This document shows, piece by piece, positions 9,789 through 18,717 of a stretch of DNA of 64,000 nucleotides. The translations under genes and the position numbers were made by a program. Position 1 is the first letter of the stretch; each line of letters opens with the position of its first letter. The DNA is from Desulfobacterales bacterium (lineage in GTDB: Bacteria > Desulfobacterota > Desulfobacteria > Desulfobacterales > JAHEIW01), in assembly GCA_030066985.1 (NCBI GenBank), contig JASJAN010000010.1:1-64000 (forward strand). The letters run 5' to 3'. Below the pieces are notes generated by a model. It saw nothing but the letters and a program-made list of their open reading frames with translations, did not search any database and was not told where the DNA came from.

Positions 9789-10664
9789 TTACTCCGTTAT
9801 TAGAAAGGATGTAATGTTGGTTAAATCAATTTCATTTCGATCAATGCCCAGGGTTTTTTCATCGATACCCATGCTTAAACCCAGCAATTGAGGGTACAGG
9901 ATTGGCGCCAGGGTTTCGCCGTCGTTCGATTGCGCGGCCATACGCTTTTGCACGCCGTCAAACTGCAGCTGGGTATAGGGGCAAGCGGTGCAGATAAACT
10001 GAGCACCGGTCTCCCGGGCGCTGTCGATTTTCTTTTGCGCCATATCCATGGCCAGCTGATCATTGACGCCGGTCAGGGGCGCACCACAGCAATCCAGTTT
10101 GCGGGTCCACTCGACGCTAAAGGCGCCGGTGGCCTCAACGAGTTCATCAAAAATTTTGGGAGAGACCGGATCATCAAATGCGGTTATCGAGCTGGGTCTT
10201 AAAGCATGACAACCGTAGCTGACCGCTATTTGAAGACCGCTATAGGCTTTGGAAATTTCTTCTTTTATGCGTTTCAGTCCCACATCATGATATAGGGCCG
10301 ACAACAGGTGTTTGACACTGGTTTGGTGTTGATATGCCAGATTTTCCCGGCCCAGGATACGGTTGATGTCCGCTGTCAACTCCGCATCCTGGCCTAAAAA
10401 ATATTCCGCTCGTTTTAAACTGCCGTAGCAGCACTTGCACATCACCAGCATATCTAATCCGGCTTGCTCGGCAAGCGCCAGGTTTTTGGCAGCCGACAGG
10501 ACATAGGCGCGATGATCGGAGTTGCGCACCGGATACCCGCAGCAATTAAAGCCGTCCATCTCAACCAGCTCGATACCCAGCCGGGCGCATACGGCTGCGG
10601 TAGCGTCAGCGTATTGCTCAACGCGGGAAGGGATGTTGCAGCCATGGAACAACGCAAACTTCAT
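9789..10664 (-). CDS. hdrB: HdrB: CCG-domain subunit with noncubane cluster motifs
   Basis: A 291-residue protein with two complete CCG modules: Cys9, Cys41-Cys42, Cys76, Cys79, and Cys152, Cys192-Cys193, Cys225, Cys228. Both fit the Cx(31-39)CCx(31-36)CxxC spacing that holds the paired noncubane [4Fe-4S] clusters which cleave disulfides in HdrB. No membrane segment or signal peptide. It follows the membrane HdrE/C-like gene and is translationally coupled to hdrA (two-base gap). In this operon HdrB would be the disulfide-reducing or dithiol-oxidising site; the physiological disulfide is not known (DsrC-like thiols are possible). Start supported by AAGGAAA upstream. Confidence 0.92.
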   Translation of the reverse strand: MKFALFHGCNIPSRVEQYADATAAVCARLGIELVEMDGFNCCGYPVRNSDHRAYVLSAAKNLALAEQAGLDMLVMCKCCYGSLKRAEYFLGQDAELTADINRILGRENLAYQHQTSVKHLLSALYHDVGLKRIKEEISKAYSGLQIAVSYGCHALRPSSITAFDDPVSPKIFDELVEATGAFSVEWTRKLDCCGAPLTGVNDQLAMDMAQKKIDSARETGAQFICTACPYTQLQFDGVQKRMAAQSNDGETLAPILYPQLLGLSMGIDEKTLGIDRNEIDLTNITSFLITE

Positions 10665-10730
10665 AAATTTCCTTTTGGAAATGGCCTTTTTTCGGTTTTT
10701 TTCAATAGCGGTGTTTTCCGCTTATGTTAG

Positions 10731-10862
10731 TTCTCACGCAAAGTCGCAAAGTTTTTTTAAATCAAACTATTTTTCTTAACTGGTCAGCGCCTTTGCATAA
10801 TTAATATCAAACAGTTCCCGTTAACGAATAATCAATAACTAATAACAAATAACCAATAACCA
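10731..10862. repeat. CACGCAAAG and AATAACC short-period repeats upstream of hdrB
   Basis: The gap between the first operon gene and hdrB holds CACGCAAAGTCGCAAAG (10731 on) with a partial complement CGCCTTTGCATAA near 10787, then seven-base units AATAATC, AATAACT, AATAACA, AATAACC at 10821-10862. The latter match repeats at 20415 and 59162. Confidence 0.65.
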
Positions 10863-10873
10863 TCCCTCGAGCC

Positions 10874-12613
10874 CTATTGCTCAATGGATGCGACCGCGAA
10901 GTTTTTCAAGCGATACAAAATATCACACACCTCCACCTGCTGCGGGCAGTTTTCCTGGCATTTGTAGCAGGTCAAACAATCCCAGATCATACCGGCACCG
11001 GACGCCATCTCGTTTAGTCCCAAACCCAAACTGCACATGATTTGATGCGGCAGCAAGCCGAGCTCCTGCTCGGGGTCATCATAGTTGGCAACCACCGGGC
11101 AAACCGTTGTGCAGCTCTGGCAGCTGAAACAATGGACGTAAGTACGGTCTTTTATGGCCGGTTGGGCTTCCGGGTCGGCCTGCGCATTCAGCGGGATGGG
11201 CGTGTCCGGATCGGTCAGGTTAACAAAGTGGCCGGATACCACCTGCCGGGCCTTATCAACCGGCGCGCTGTAACTGTCGGCGCCAAGAGTTTGTTGAACG
11301 ATCAACCCCCGGGCAAAGGAAAAAGGGCTTAACACGTAGGGCAGCGGCGGACCCTCTGCCAGCAGAGACTCGCGCACACTGTACCACAGCTCTTTTAGCC
11401 GGATACCGGAAGGACAGCGCACCGTACAGCGATCGCAGTTGGTGCACAGATAGACACCCTCCTGGATGGCGCGCATCTGGGCATCATCCAATTTTTTGCC
11501 GGCTGCCATTTTTTTGAGCAACGTCATTTTTTCCGAAGGTAGGATGTATTCGTTGCCGATGGCCTCAAAGACCATGCCCGCCGAACAGTTCAGACTGCAG
11601 CTTCCGCAGTGAGTGCAGGCATCCAGCTCCATGACCTGGCGCGTGACCACGTTGGCCGGCACTGATTTTTTCGGATCCATGACGCGGTTGGCGATCAGGC
11701 TAATGGGGGTGGCAAACAGGTGAAACATTTTGCTGAATGGCAAATAGGCCAGCCCGATAAAGCAGGCGATAATATGCACGTACCACAACAGGGTAACACC
11801 GTTGAGGTCATCCAGCCACAAAGCAATCGGTTTAATGAACTTGGCAGTGGCAAACCCGGTGAATGCATGGGATGCCGGTGCATGGCAGTCCAGGCAGCTG
11901 CTTTCGTGCACTTCAAGGCCGGCCTCCAGCAGCTCCTCGTCAAAAGGCGCCTGGATGGTGGGCGAGACCGTGCCGTATTCTTTGACCCAGAGGGTTTCCA
12001 GCGCCGCAATTTCCTCTTCGTCATCCAGACCGGCATAGTCGTCAACCATGCGCATAAATTCGCTGTGAGAGGCGATTTTAAGACCCAGCAGGGCGACTCC
12101 GGACAGCATGATCACCGCCACGATCATGATGGCATAATGATCCATTGCGCCTGTCTTAAGGCGGCGGGGCTTTACAAGGTATCGGCGAACCATGGCCAGG
12201 ATCACGCCGGCCAGCACCATGGCACCGAAAAAATCCCGCAGAAAGAAAAACGGGTTTACAGTGGAATAATATTCGCTGAATAATGCTTCTGAAATCACGG
12301 ATTCCAGGGCATGCATCAGCAACAGCAGCATAAAGCCGTAAAATATCAACATATGCGCCAGCCAGCGCGAAACGCTTTCTTTAAAAACGCGGCGCTGCAG
12401 CAGGACATCCAGCACGATCGCCTCGATGAGACCAAGGATTTTTGAGCTGAAAATGACGCGGACGAAACCAACCGCAGCCGCCTGCAGCCGTTGGGCCGTC
12501 GTGAAGTCGTTTCCCAAAATGCCGATTTTACGGCTAAACCAGGTAGAGATTTTGTAGATCAATCCCAGGAGAAAGATAACAAGAGAGGTATAAAAGAGAT
12601 AATCAAACACCAT
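10874..12613 (-). CDS. Membrane HdrE/HdrC-like fusion with a c-type heme and four Fe-S motifs
   Basis: A 579-residue predicted quinone-interacting subunit. The N-terminal third has about six hydrophobic segments resembling NarI/HdrE cytochrome b. A heme c motif CLDCH (240-244) lies between the last two segments, presumably outside the membrane. Two HdrC-like ferredoxin modules follow: CTHCGSCSLNC (333-343) with CTNCDRCTVRC (390-400), and CFSCQSCTTVC (495-505) with CLTCYKCQENC (546-556). In QmoC the order is HdrC then HdrE; here it is reversed and the Fe-S part doubled. First gene of the operon, so it likely connects menaquinone to HdrB/HdrA. Start has AAGGATG upstream. Confidence 0.8.
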   Translation of the reverse strand: MVFDYLFYTSLVIFLLGLIYKISTWFSRKIGILGNDFTTAQRLQAAAVGFVRVIFSSKILGLIEAIVLDVLLQRRVFKESVSRWLAHMLIFYGFMLLLLMHALESVISEALFSEYYSTVNPFFFLRDFFGAMVLAGVILAMVRRYLVKPRRLKTGAMDHYAIMIVAVIMLSGVALLGLKIASHSEFMRMVDDYAGLDDEEEIAALETLWVKEYGTVSPTIQAPFDEELLEAGLEVHESSCLDCHAPASHAFTGFATAKFIKPIALWLDDLNGVTLLWYVHIIACFIGLAYLPFSKMFHLFATPISLIANRVMDPKKSVPANVVTRQVMELDACTHCGSCSLNCSAGMVFEAIGNEYILPSEKMTLLKKMAAGKKLDDAQMRAIQEGVYLCTNCDRCTVRCPSGIRLKELWYSVRESLLAEGPPLPYVLSPFSFARGLIVQQTLGADSYSAPVDKARQVVSGHFVNLTDPDTPIPLNAQADPEAQPAIKDRTYVHCFSCQSCTTVCPVVANYDDPEQELGLLPHQIMCSLGLGLNEMASGAGMIWDCLTCYKCQENCPQQVEVCDILYRLKNFAVASIEQ

Positions 12614-12821
12614 ACGGCGACATCCTTATTTGATGAAACAAAAGATGTAACCAGCCAGCAAACCGGGCCGGATAGCTGACGTCAAATCAGCCTCAAAGTG
12701 GAGCGAAACGAAGGTGGAGATTCAAAATGATGTTATACGCCGCGATTTTTAGTTGGTATCGTTAACGGTCATTTCAAAACATGCAGAACATAAACAATCG
12801 AGCCAACTGCCTTACGGGGAA

Positions 12822-13298
12822 TCAGGACGATTTTTTTTGAGAGGCTTTCTGGGCCCAATCGGCTTCCATTTCCTTTTTCCACTTGGGGCTACGCTTGCGT
12901 TTCTGCGCATTCTGGATCACCTCGGGAATCAGCTGCAGCAGCCGCTGTTTATCGATGGGTTTTTCCATAAAGGTGTCCGGGCGGAAATATTCATAATCGG
13001 GCCACTGGCTGTAGTTAATATCCAATTCATCACCCATGGCGGAGATGCCGATAATGGGTGTATCCTTCAGATCTTCATCTGAGCGCACCTGTTTGCAAAC
13101 CTCAAATCCGGAAAACAGGGTCTCCATCATGATATCGAGCAAAATGACATCGGGGCGCTCTTTTTTGATTAAGTCCATTCCCGATTGGCCATCTTCTGCA
13201 GTAAGCACCTCAAAACCATTTCGTTGCAGGAAGGTCTCCATCGTAAACAGCAAGTCCGTATTGTCGTCAATCATAACGATTTTGAGGTTGTTCCCCAT
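12822..13298 (-). CDS. Single-domain response regulator
   Basis: A 158-residue CheY-like receiver. Visible landmarks: acidic pair Asp11-Asp12 (VMIDDN), phospho-acceptor in VILLDIMM, the Ser of IGISAMG, and the KP dipeptide of FMEKPI. After about 125 residues comes a charged Lys/Glu tail (KRSPKWKKEMEADW) with no DNA-binding domain, so output is probably by protein contact. It lies 210 bp below the PAS histidine kinase on the same strand, its likely partner, and just upstream of the Hdr operon, which it may control. Start follows AAGGAGCTGACC. Confidence 0.88.
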   Translation of the reverse strand: MGNNLKIVMIDDNTDLLFTMETFLQRNGFEVLTAEDGQSGMDLIKKERPDVILLDIMMETLFSGFEVCKQVRSDEDLKDTPIIGISAMGDELDINYSQWPDYEYFRPDTFMEKPIDKQRLLQLIPEVIQNAQKRKRSPKWKKEMEADWAQKASQKKSS

Positions 13299-13508
13299 GG
13301 TCAGCTCCTTTTTGGCGTCAGGTTTAAAAAGAATGAAGTCCCCAAAGCCGGATTCAACCGTCGCTATATCCTAGTTAAGCACTATGATATATAGTATCAA
13401 ACGTCCAGCTTCGTCAAGTGATTACCGGATTTTTTGCATTAAAATCAATGAGAGTTTAGATATCAAATTTTTATAGCAATTTGAGGCTAAATCTATAACT
13501 TACAAATG

Positions 13509-14597
13509 TTATTTTATTTTAAAAATAATGCTAAATCGGGTGCCCTTACCCGACGCCGAAGTTACCTCAATTTTTCCGCCGTGACGGTTGACCACCTTTT
13601 CCACAACCGCCAGGCCGAGTCCGGTTCCAGAGCTGCCTTTGGTTGAAAAAAATTCCTCATATATGTTGCGCTGGGTGTCAGCATCCATACCAATCCCATT
13701 ATCGGTGACTTCAAACATAAAATGATCGGCATCCACCAGGTCTGTTTTGACACTGACGGAATGTTTCTTTTGCTCCTTGTCGACAAAGCACGCCTCCAGT
13801 GCGTTCCAGATCAAATTGTTGAGCAACCGTCGGATGCTGGCGATGTCCAGATGGACCTCGGGGACGGCATCATTAATTTGTTGTTTTAGCTCGATATCCA
13901 AACTGGCCGCTTTTTCGCGGAACAAGGCCAGCGAATCCCGGGCCAGCTGCCCGGGCGAAATACGCTCGTATTTCAGCGGGCGATCTTTTGATGAGTACAG
14001 TATATTTTGGACCACATCGGCAATATCGAAAATATTTTTATTGACGATTTTCCATCCTTTTTGGGCCATTTCGATATTATTGTCTTTGAAGCCCTCGTCA
14101 ACGACATAGGCACCGCCCTGCAGTCCTTCCAGTATATTTTTGATGCCATGGGATAAAAGGGCGATAGACTGACCCAGGGTGACCAGTTCCTTGCGGTCCT
14201 TTTTGAGCTGGGTGATATTGGTGGCCAATTCGATGACGGCGGTAACAACCCCGTTTTTATCGATGATGGGCGACGTTTGAATGAGAACCTGGGATACACC
14301 GCCGCCGCTCAAGGTCACATTTTCCTCGGCAATATGCGGTTGTCTGTCTTCGAAGGTTTTTTGTACCGGGCAGTTGGGGCATATCTCCGATACGCATTTA
14401 TAGACCATGTGGCATTTTTTACCGATACCGTCGCCAAAATCCTTTTTAAATTTGCTGTTCACATACAACAGGTTTAAATCGCGGTCCTGAATGGAAACGT
14501 AGCAGGGCAGATAATCGACCAATTGATTAAGGTTCAACCCTGGGATAGCTGGGGAAGCGGTGGATTTATTTTCAGGGCTTTTCTTTTTGGGAGCCAT
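13509..14597 (-). CDS. PAS-domain sensor histidine kinase
   Basis: A 362-residue soluble kinase without membrane segments. A PAS domain (about 25-135) holds a Cys-rich stretch (KKCHMVYKC, then EICPNCPVQ), suggestive of metal or redox sensing. The H-box is SHGIKN, followed by the N-box NLIWNALEA, G1 DNGIGMD and G2 GSSGTGLGLAVV of the ATPase domain. Cytoplasmic and close to a lone receiver and a DRTGG protein, a combination often seen around redox enzymes of anaerobes. Probably phosphorylates the receiver encoded downstream. Confidence 0.88.
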   Translation of the reverse strand: MAPKKKSPENKSTASPAIPGLNLNQLVDYLPCYVSIQDRDLNLLYVNSKFKKDFGDGIGKKCHMVYKCVSEICPNCPVQKTFEDRQPHIAEENVTLSGGGVSQVLIQTSPIIDKNGVVTAVIELATNITQLKKDRKELVTLGQSIALLSHGIKNILEGLQGGAYVVDEGFKDNNIEMAQKGWKIVNKNIFDIADVVQNILYSSKDRPLKYERISPGQLARDSLALFREKAASLDIELKQQINDAVPEVHLDIASIRRLLNNLIWNALEACFVDKEQKKHSVSVKTDLVDADHFMFEVTDNGIGMDADTQRNIYEEFFSTKGSSGTGLGLAVVEKVVNRHGGKIEVTSASGKGTRFSIIFKIK

Positions 14598-14897
14598 GTG
14601 AGATCAACCGGAATAAAGGGAATACCGCCAACGGTGCCTGTCGAATTGCGCCTTCACTATAACCAAACGGGCCTGATAAATCAATTGTATTCAAGTTGCG
14701 CGGGCAAAAAGGGCTTGAATTATTTAGGATGCTCTATTAGGTATAATCAATTTAAACAAATGAACGTCATTCTTGGGTTGCCTGTTGAGCCAGTTTAACT
14801 TCCGACATGGGCAAACGAGCCATTCTCGTGTGACAGGGACCTTCGGCAGGTAAAGGGCTCAACCTAACAATACAGAAAGCGAGAGGGTGATGATGCC
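14598..14897. other. Intergenic region between divergent kinase and DRTGG genes
   Basis: No credible ORF or strong hairpin. It must hold both divergent promoters. A short stretch near 14780 (CCTGTTGAGCCAGTTTAAC) resembles the CCGGTTTA/GAGCC repeat found at 6600 and 62874. GAGAGGG lies upstream of the DRTGG start. Confidence 0.5.
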
Positions 14898-15239
14898 ATG
14901 AATGTCAAAGAATTTGTGGACCAATTTAAGCTGCACGTGGCCGCCGGGCAAAATGAGCTGGATCGTAATATTCAAGGCGGGTATTGCGGTGATCTGCTAA
15001 GCGATGTAATGGCCAATGCGCCCACCGGTTGTATCTGGTTGACGGTGCAAACCCACCAGAATATTGTCAATGTGGCAGTGTTGCATGAGATGGCTGCGAT
15101 TGTGCTCACCGGCGGGCAGACCCCCGACCAGGAAACCATTGATCGCGCCAATGAAGAGGGTATACCGCTTCTGATGTGGTCAAAATCGGCCTATGATCTT
15201 GCCGGTAAATCCTTTGCTGCCGGCTTGGTCAATCCCTAG
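14898..15239 (+). CDS. DRTGG-domain protein
   Basis: A 113-residue single-domain protein of the DRTGG family: the GGYCGDLLSDVMANAPTGCIWLTVQTHQ stretch is split here as GGYCGDLLSDVMA and TGCIWLTVQTH, followed by a hydrophobic VLTGGQ and IPLLMWS. These small domains are found in phosphotransacetylase and CBS proteins and as stand-alone partners of histidine-kinase-like proteins near hydrogenases. It is divergent from the PAS kinase. Ligand and role are unknown; regulation of the adjacent two-component pair is an inference. GAGAGGGTG precedes the ATG. Confidence 0.82.
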   Translation: MNVKEFVDQFKLHVAAGQNELDRNIQGGYCGDLLSDVMANAPTGCIWLTVQTHQNIVNVAVLHEMAAIVLTGGQTPDQETIDRANEEGIPLLMWSKSAYDLAGKSFAAGLVNP

Positions 15240-15330
15240 GGGTAACGATTTCTCACACGTCGGCTGTTTGGGCGGCTGTAAACCCCGTGGCATGGGCCTC
15301 CAGACGAATTTGGTTAAGCCCCAAAAAAAC

Positions 15331-15375
15331 AATACCTGCAGGCGAAAACGCTTATAAGCGCTTCGGCCGCAGGCA
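15331..15375. terminator. Hairpin between convergent genes
   Basis: AATACCTGCAGGC pairs with GCCGCAGGCATT around an inner palindrome ACGCTTATAAGCG. It lies between the DRTGG gene and the convergent coiled-coil gene. There is no long T-run, so termination is likely but not certain. Confidence 0.45.
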
Positions 15376-15414
15376 TTTAATTGGCAAATTTTTCTGGCGC
15401 TCTGGGCGCCGCTA

Positions 15415-15858
15415 TCAATTTCTTTTAATCCCCGGGGAATATTGCAGCGTCGCGCCGGTTTCCATCGGCATCCCTTTTTCAAGTTTGGCAAGATCGTTTT
15501 GAATGGTCTCAATTTCGTTTTCGATCTCTTCCAGGGCGCTTTGATGTTGGGCAATCTTTTTTTGCTCAATGACTTGTCGCGATTCCAGCTGTTTTAGCTG
15601 ATCGCGCAGCTTACTGATTTTCTCACCTCGCAGGGTGTCACTGATGCGGTCCATCAGATGACTGTGCTTGCCTTCAGGATCCGTGATGAAATACCAGGTT
15701 TTGGTTTGATAGCTGTACCAGGCTTCTCCGGAAACGTGCTTGCCTTTTAAGCGCACACCCGCTTTCCAGACCTTAAAGCCGCCTTCCTCCTTGGGAACGC
15801 CGTGGATGCGCGCCTGCCGTCGGCGACCATCCTCGCATTGAACCATCTGTTTTTCCAT
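15415..15858 (-). CDS. Hypothetical protein with C-terminal coiled coil
   Basis: A 147-residue protein I do not recognise. The first 75 residues are basic and aromatic, with a WYSYQTKTWYF stretch suggesting a small beta fold; residues about 78-130 are a heptad-rich coiled coil (LRDQLKQLESRQ, LEEIENEIETIQ). No signal peptide or membrane segment. GGAGAAAG precedes the ATG, and codon use matches its neighbours, so it is probably a real gene. It is monocistronic on the minus strand. Confidence 0.65.
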   Translation of the reverse strand: MEKQMVQCEDGRRRQARIHGVPKEEGGFKVWKAGVRLKGKHVSGEAWYSYQTKTWYFITDPEGKHSHLMDRISDTLRGEKISKLRDQLKQLESRQVIEQKKIAQHQSALEEIENEIETIQNDLAKLEKGMPMETGATLQYSPGIKRN

Positions 15859-15962
15859 AATCTTTCTCCAGCAAAATTTTACCCAAAGCCTAATGTTTTT
15901 ATGCCAGAACTGTTGGAAAAAGGCAAGAGTCCCCTTTTTGCCAAATCATTTTTTTTACTTGT

Positions 15963-16000
15963 GCAGGGTGCCGGCCGTGAAATTTTCGGCGGCACCCTGC
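15963..16000. terminator. Strong GC-rich hairpin after the DUF1641 gene
   Basis: GCAGGGTGCCGGCCG pairs with CGGCGGCACCCTGC, one bulged base. It lies 13 bp below the stop of the minus-strand SQR operon. On that strand no U-run follows, so it may protect the 3-prime end or pause transcription rather than act as a classic terminator. Confidence 0.5.
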
Positions 16001-16012
16001 CAATATAAAAAA

Positions 16013-16705
16013 TTAAGCGATCGGTTCTGCTTCCTGGGAGGCGGTGCTGCTGCCACCATTTTTCAGATCGCCCATGGCTTTGGTTAACTCCATTAATACG
16101 CCTAAGCCCTGGCGGGCTTCTTTGCTGGACAGCGCCCCCAGCATGCCAAAAGGTCCTACCGGTTTGGCATTGTCCAAATCCACTTTGCCGGGCAATGCGG
16201 CCATTTTTCCCAGAAAGGCCTGGGCCTGCGGACTGCTGAGGCTCTGGGCCAGGCCCAGAAGGGCTACCAGGCCATCACCGATCTGATCGACATCATCGGG
16301 GCTGTAAGCTGCGGCCACTTTGGCGCGTACATCCAGGGTTGATTGGATAATTCGCAGGACGCCTTTTTGCTCGAGGTCATCCAGATAATTGATCAATTGC
16401 GGCACGGATGACTTGAGCAGGGGTTCAATGGTAAGCGCAAAGTCGACGACATTTTCCATCTGTTCCAGGGCAAACTGCATGTGCTTGACACTGCGTAAAA
16501 ACCGTTTGCCCAGCGCTAACAGATCTTCCAGCTGAAAGCCGGATTCCACATCTTCAAGCTCTCGGATCAACAGCCGAAATGCCTGACCGCTCAGGGGGAT
16601 CAAATCTTCTCTGAGCTCATTGATGCCCCTGGCCGATGCCGATACCGGTGCCAGCTGCGCTTCAATGCGATCGAGTCGCTCAAGAATTTGTTCTTCGGTT
16701 GTCAT
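16013..16705 (-). CDS. DUF1641 protein paired with sulfide:quinone oxidoreductase
   Basis: A 230-residue helical protein of the DUF1641 family. N-terminal TTEEQILERLDRIEAQL is coiled-coil-like; the family region runs about 35-205, with GFQLEDLLALGKRFLRS and a Gly/Pro-rich VGPFGMLGAL near the end. No cofactor motifs. DUF1641 genes habitually accompany SQR-type flavoproteins, as here: 10 bp below sqr with GGAGG before ATG. It is presumably a membrane-docking or assembly partner of SQR; function is not established. Confidence 0.8.
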   Translation of the reverse strand: MTTEEQILERLDRIEAQLAPVSASARGINELREDLIPLSGQAFRLLIRELEDVESGFQLEDLLALGKRFLRSVKHMQFALEQMENVVDFALTIEPLLKSSVPQLINYLDDLEQKGVLRIIQSTLDVRAKVAAAYSPDDVDQIGDGLVALLGLAQSLSSPQAQAFLGKMAALPGKVDLDNAKPVGPFGMLGALSSKEARQGLGVLMELTKAMGDLKNGGSSTASQEAEPIA

Positions 16706-16715
16706 GGCGGCCTCC

Positions 16716-17957
16716 TTATGCTTGGGTCATGACGTGGCGCATTTTACCGGCCATTGTCATTTGTTGTTCCAGTGGCAATTCCACACCCTTGAGCATCATG
16801 TTCCAGTAAACCCACTTGAACATCATTTTGCCCCAGTAGTTCATGTAGCTGTCGCCCAGCAGGCTAAAGGGACCGAGACCCGGAAATGGAAATTTGCCGG
16901 GCAGCGGTTCATATTCATAGTTAAAATCAATCAAAAACGCTTTTTCATGACCCGAGCAGATAAAGCAGGTGGCATGGCCGTCAAAGGTCCCGTGAGGTTC
17001 CTGGCCATCGATTTCACGCAGCAAATTTTCAACCACTGTTTCGGATTCATAGTGGGCCACCGCACCGGCCTTGGAAGCTGGTACGTTGGTGGCATCGCCG
17101 ACGACGTAAACATGGTCGGCATTTTTGGCTTTGAGTGTGAAATGGTCGGTATCGACGAAGCGCAGCGGGTCCTCAAGGCCAGAGCCTTCCAGGAAATTGG
17201 CGCCAAAATTGGGCGGAATCGCTACCAGTAAATCGTAATCCACTTTTTCGCCCTTGTGCGATTCAATGGTCTTTTCATCGACATTGACCTGTGCGATATC
17301 AAAATTCGGGGTGACCTTGATATTTTTTTCAATGGCAATATCGCCCAGGATGCTTGATGCAATCGGCTTAGAAAATGCACCGGCCATGGGTGTGACCAAT
17401 TCAACTTCCACATCACCGCGGGCGCCTTTGGTTTCAAAAAACCAGTCGGCCATAAAGACAAACTCGATTGGGGCCACCGGACATTTATATGGTAACTCAG
17501 CGATGTTGAGCACGACGCGTCCCTTATCGAAATATTTCAACTTTTCATATAAGGCTATGGCACCATCCAGCGTGTAAAAATCATGAATGTCTTTACGCCA
17601 TCCATCCATCATGCCCTCAACTTCTTCTGGCTCGATATCGCAACCGGTGGCGATCACAAGCCAATCATAGTTGTATGTCCCCTTTTTGGCTTGTACTTCA
17701 CGTTTGGTCGTATCGAGACCAACCACTTCGTCCAATACGAAATCAACGCCTTCGGGGATGAATTCCCGTTTGGGTTTTTTACAATCTTCTTCGGTATAGA
17801 CACCGAATGGAATAAACAGCCAACCCGGCTGGTAGTGGTGGACTTCATCATTGTCGATGATGGTAATCTGCCACTCTTTGGTGCTGAGCTTCCTGCGCAA
17901 TTGGGTGGCTACCATCGTTCCACCGGCTCCTGATCCTAAGATAACAATTTTTTTCAT
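16716..17957 (-). CDS. sqr: Sulfide:quinone oxidoreductase-type flavoprotein
   Basis: A 413-residue FAD disulfide oxidoreductase. FAD-binding ILGSGAGG at 6-13, second dinucleotide segment near 100 (VIATGCD), and a late VVGDATN motif at 285-291. Cys106, Cys159 and Cys331/Cys334 (CFIC) occupy the places of the three redox Cys of SQRs, so sulfide oxidation to polysulfide with quinone reduction is the best call. The C-terminal 60 residues are aromatic and amphipathic (YMNYWGKMMFKWVYW), suited to dipping into the membrane. Operon with DUF1641 and close to an Rrf2 regulator. AGGAGG precedes the ATG. Related flavocytochrome c or type-II NADH dehydrogenases are less likely. Confidence 0.85.
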   Translation of the reverse strand: MKKIVILGSGAGGTMVATQLRRKLSTKEWQITIIDNDEVHHYQPGWLFIPFGVYTEEDCKKPKREFIPEGVDFVLDEVVGLDTTKREVQAKKGTYNYDWLVIATGCDIEPEEVEGMMDGWRKDIHDFYTLDGAIALYEKLKYFDKGRVVLNIAELPYKCPVAPIEFVFMADWFFETKGARGDVEVELVTPMAGAFSKPIASSILGDIAIEKNIKVTPNFDIAQVNVDEKTIESHKGEKVDYDLLVAIPPNFGANFLEGSGLEDPLRFVDTDHFTLKAKNADHVYVVGDATNVPASKAGAVAHYESETVVENLLREIDGQEPHGTFDGHATCFICSGHEKAFLIDFNYEYEPLPGKFPFPGLGPFSLLGDSYMNYWGKMMFKWVYWNMMLKGVELPLEQQMTMAGKMRHVMTQA

Positions 17958-18106
17958 GGTATCCTCCTGTTTAGTAATCGGTTGGCTTAAAACAAAATAA
18001 ATTGAATCCCTTATATTATTTTTGAAAATTTGGAATATGCTCTTGCCACCTCATGTATTCATCGCACGCATATCCGGGCAGGTTTTGGATCTACAGGTGC
18101 AATATG

Positions 18107-18526
18107 TCAATCATCCCCGGCATAATTTCCATTCATCAGATCGGATATGGTTGTCGAATCCAGTTTTTGATACAGAACCTCGGTGGCATCGCGCCAGGCC
18201 AGGCGAACCTGGCAATCATCAGACATGGGACATTTCTCTGGAAAGCTGACGCATTCGACCAGATCGGCCTGCCCCTCAAACAATCGCACCACCTGACCCA
18301 GCGAAATATTTTCCGGCTTTTCGGCCAGTAAATGCCCCCCCTTGGGGCCGCGCACGCTGGTCACTAATTTGGCCTTTTTCAATGGTCGAATGAGCTGTTC
18401 GAGGTATTTGACCGATATGTCCTGGCGCTTTGAGATTTCACCGATTTGTACTGGGCCTTGGTCCCTGTTACGGGCCAGATCAACCAGGATTCTGGTTCCG
18501 TAGCGGCTTCTTGTGGATAGTTTCAT
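18107..18526 (-). CDS. Rrf2-family regulator with three-Cys Fe-S site
   Basis: A 139-residue winged-helix regulator. MKLSTRSRYGTRIL at the N-terminus and VTSVRGPKGGHLLA are Rrf2 hallmarks. Cys92, Cys99 and Cys105 match the three cluster ligands of IscR/NsrR (IscR: 92, 98, 104), so it probably senses Fe-S status, NO or redox. The frame opens earlier at a TTG (18559), but the ATG at 18526 begins the family sequence. It is transcribed toward sqr, 149 bp above it, and close to cysE/cysK: control of sulfide oxidation or cysteine synthesis is plausible. A palindrome just upstream may be its own operator. Confidence 0.85.
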   Translation of the reverse strand: MKLSTRSRYGTRILVDLARNRDQGPVQIGEISKRQDISVKYLEQLIRPLKKAKLVTSVRGPKGGHLLAEKPENISLGQVVRLFEGQADLVECVSFPEKCPMSDDCQVRLAWRDATEVLYQKLDSTTISDLMNGNYAGDD

Positions 18527-18557
18527 ATATCTCTGCCCCTGGTTTTCAGAGTTTATC

Positions 18558-18606
18558 AATCTATATAAGATTAGTATGAATTAGCGACAAACGTCTCTTG
18601 TGTCAA
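18558..18606 (-). promoter_or_regulatory. Candidate Rrf2 promoter and operator
   Basis: On the minus strand a consensus TTGACA (18606-18601) lies 75-80 bp above the rrf2 ATG. Between it and the gene is the 15-bp palindrome AATCTATATAAGATT (18558-18572), positioned to block transcription. Typical of an autoregulated Rrf2 gene, but the -10 element is poor. Confidence 0.4.
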
Positions 18607-18717
18607 GCAAAAAAATACATTTTTAAGGAAATATTGTGCGGGATTGTAGATTTTTTGACCCGCTGGAATGTATAAATTTTAAAACAACGTCGCAAGTTGA
18701 ATGGCCGAACCTTCTTA

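Noticed and set aside
14523-14798. 91-codon plus-strand ORF overlapping the histidine kinase start
   Set aside because: No ribosome site, overlaps the real minus-strand gene and unlike any protein family.
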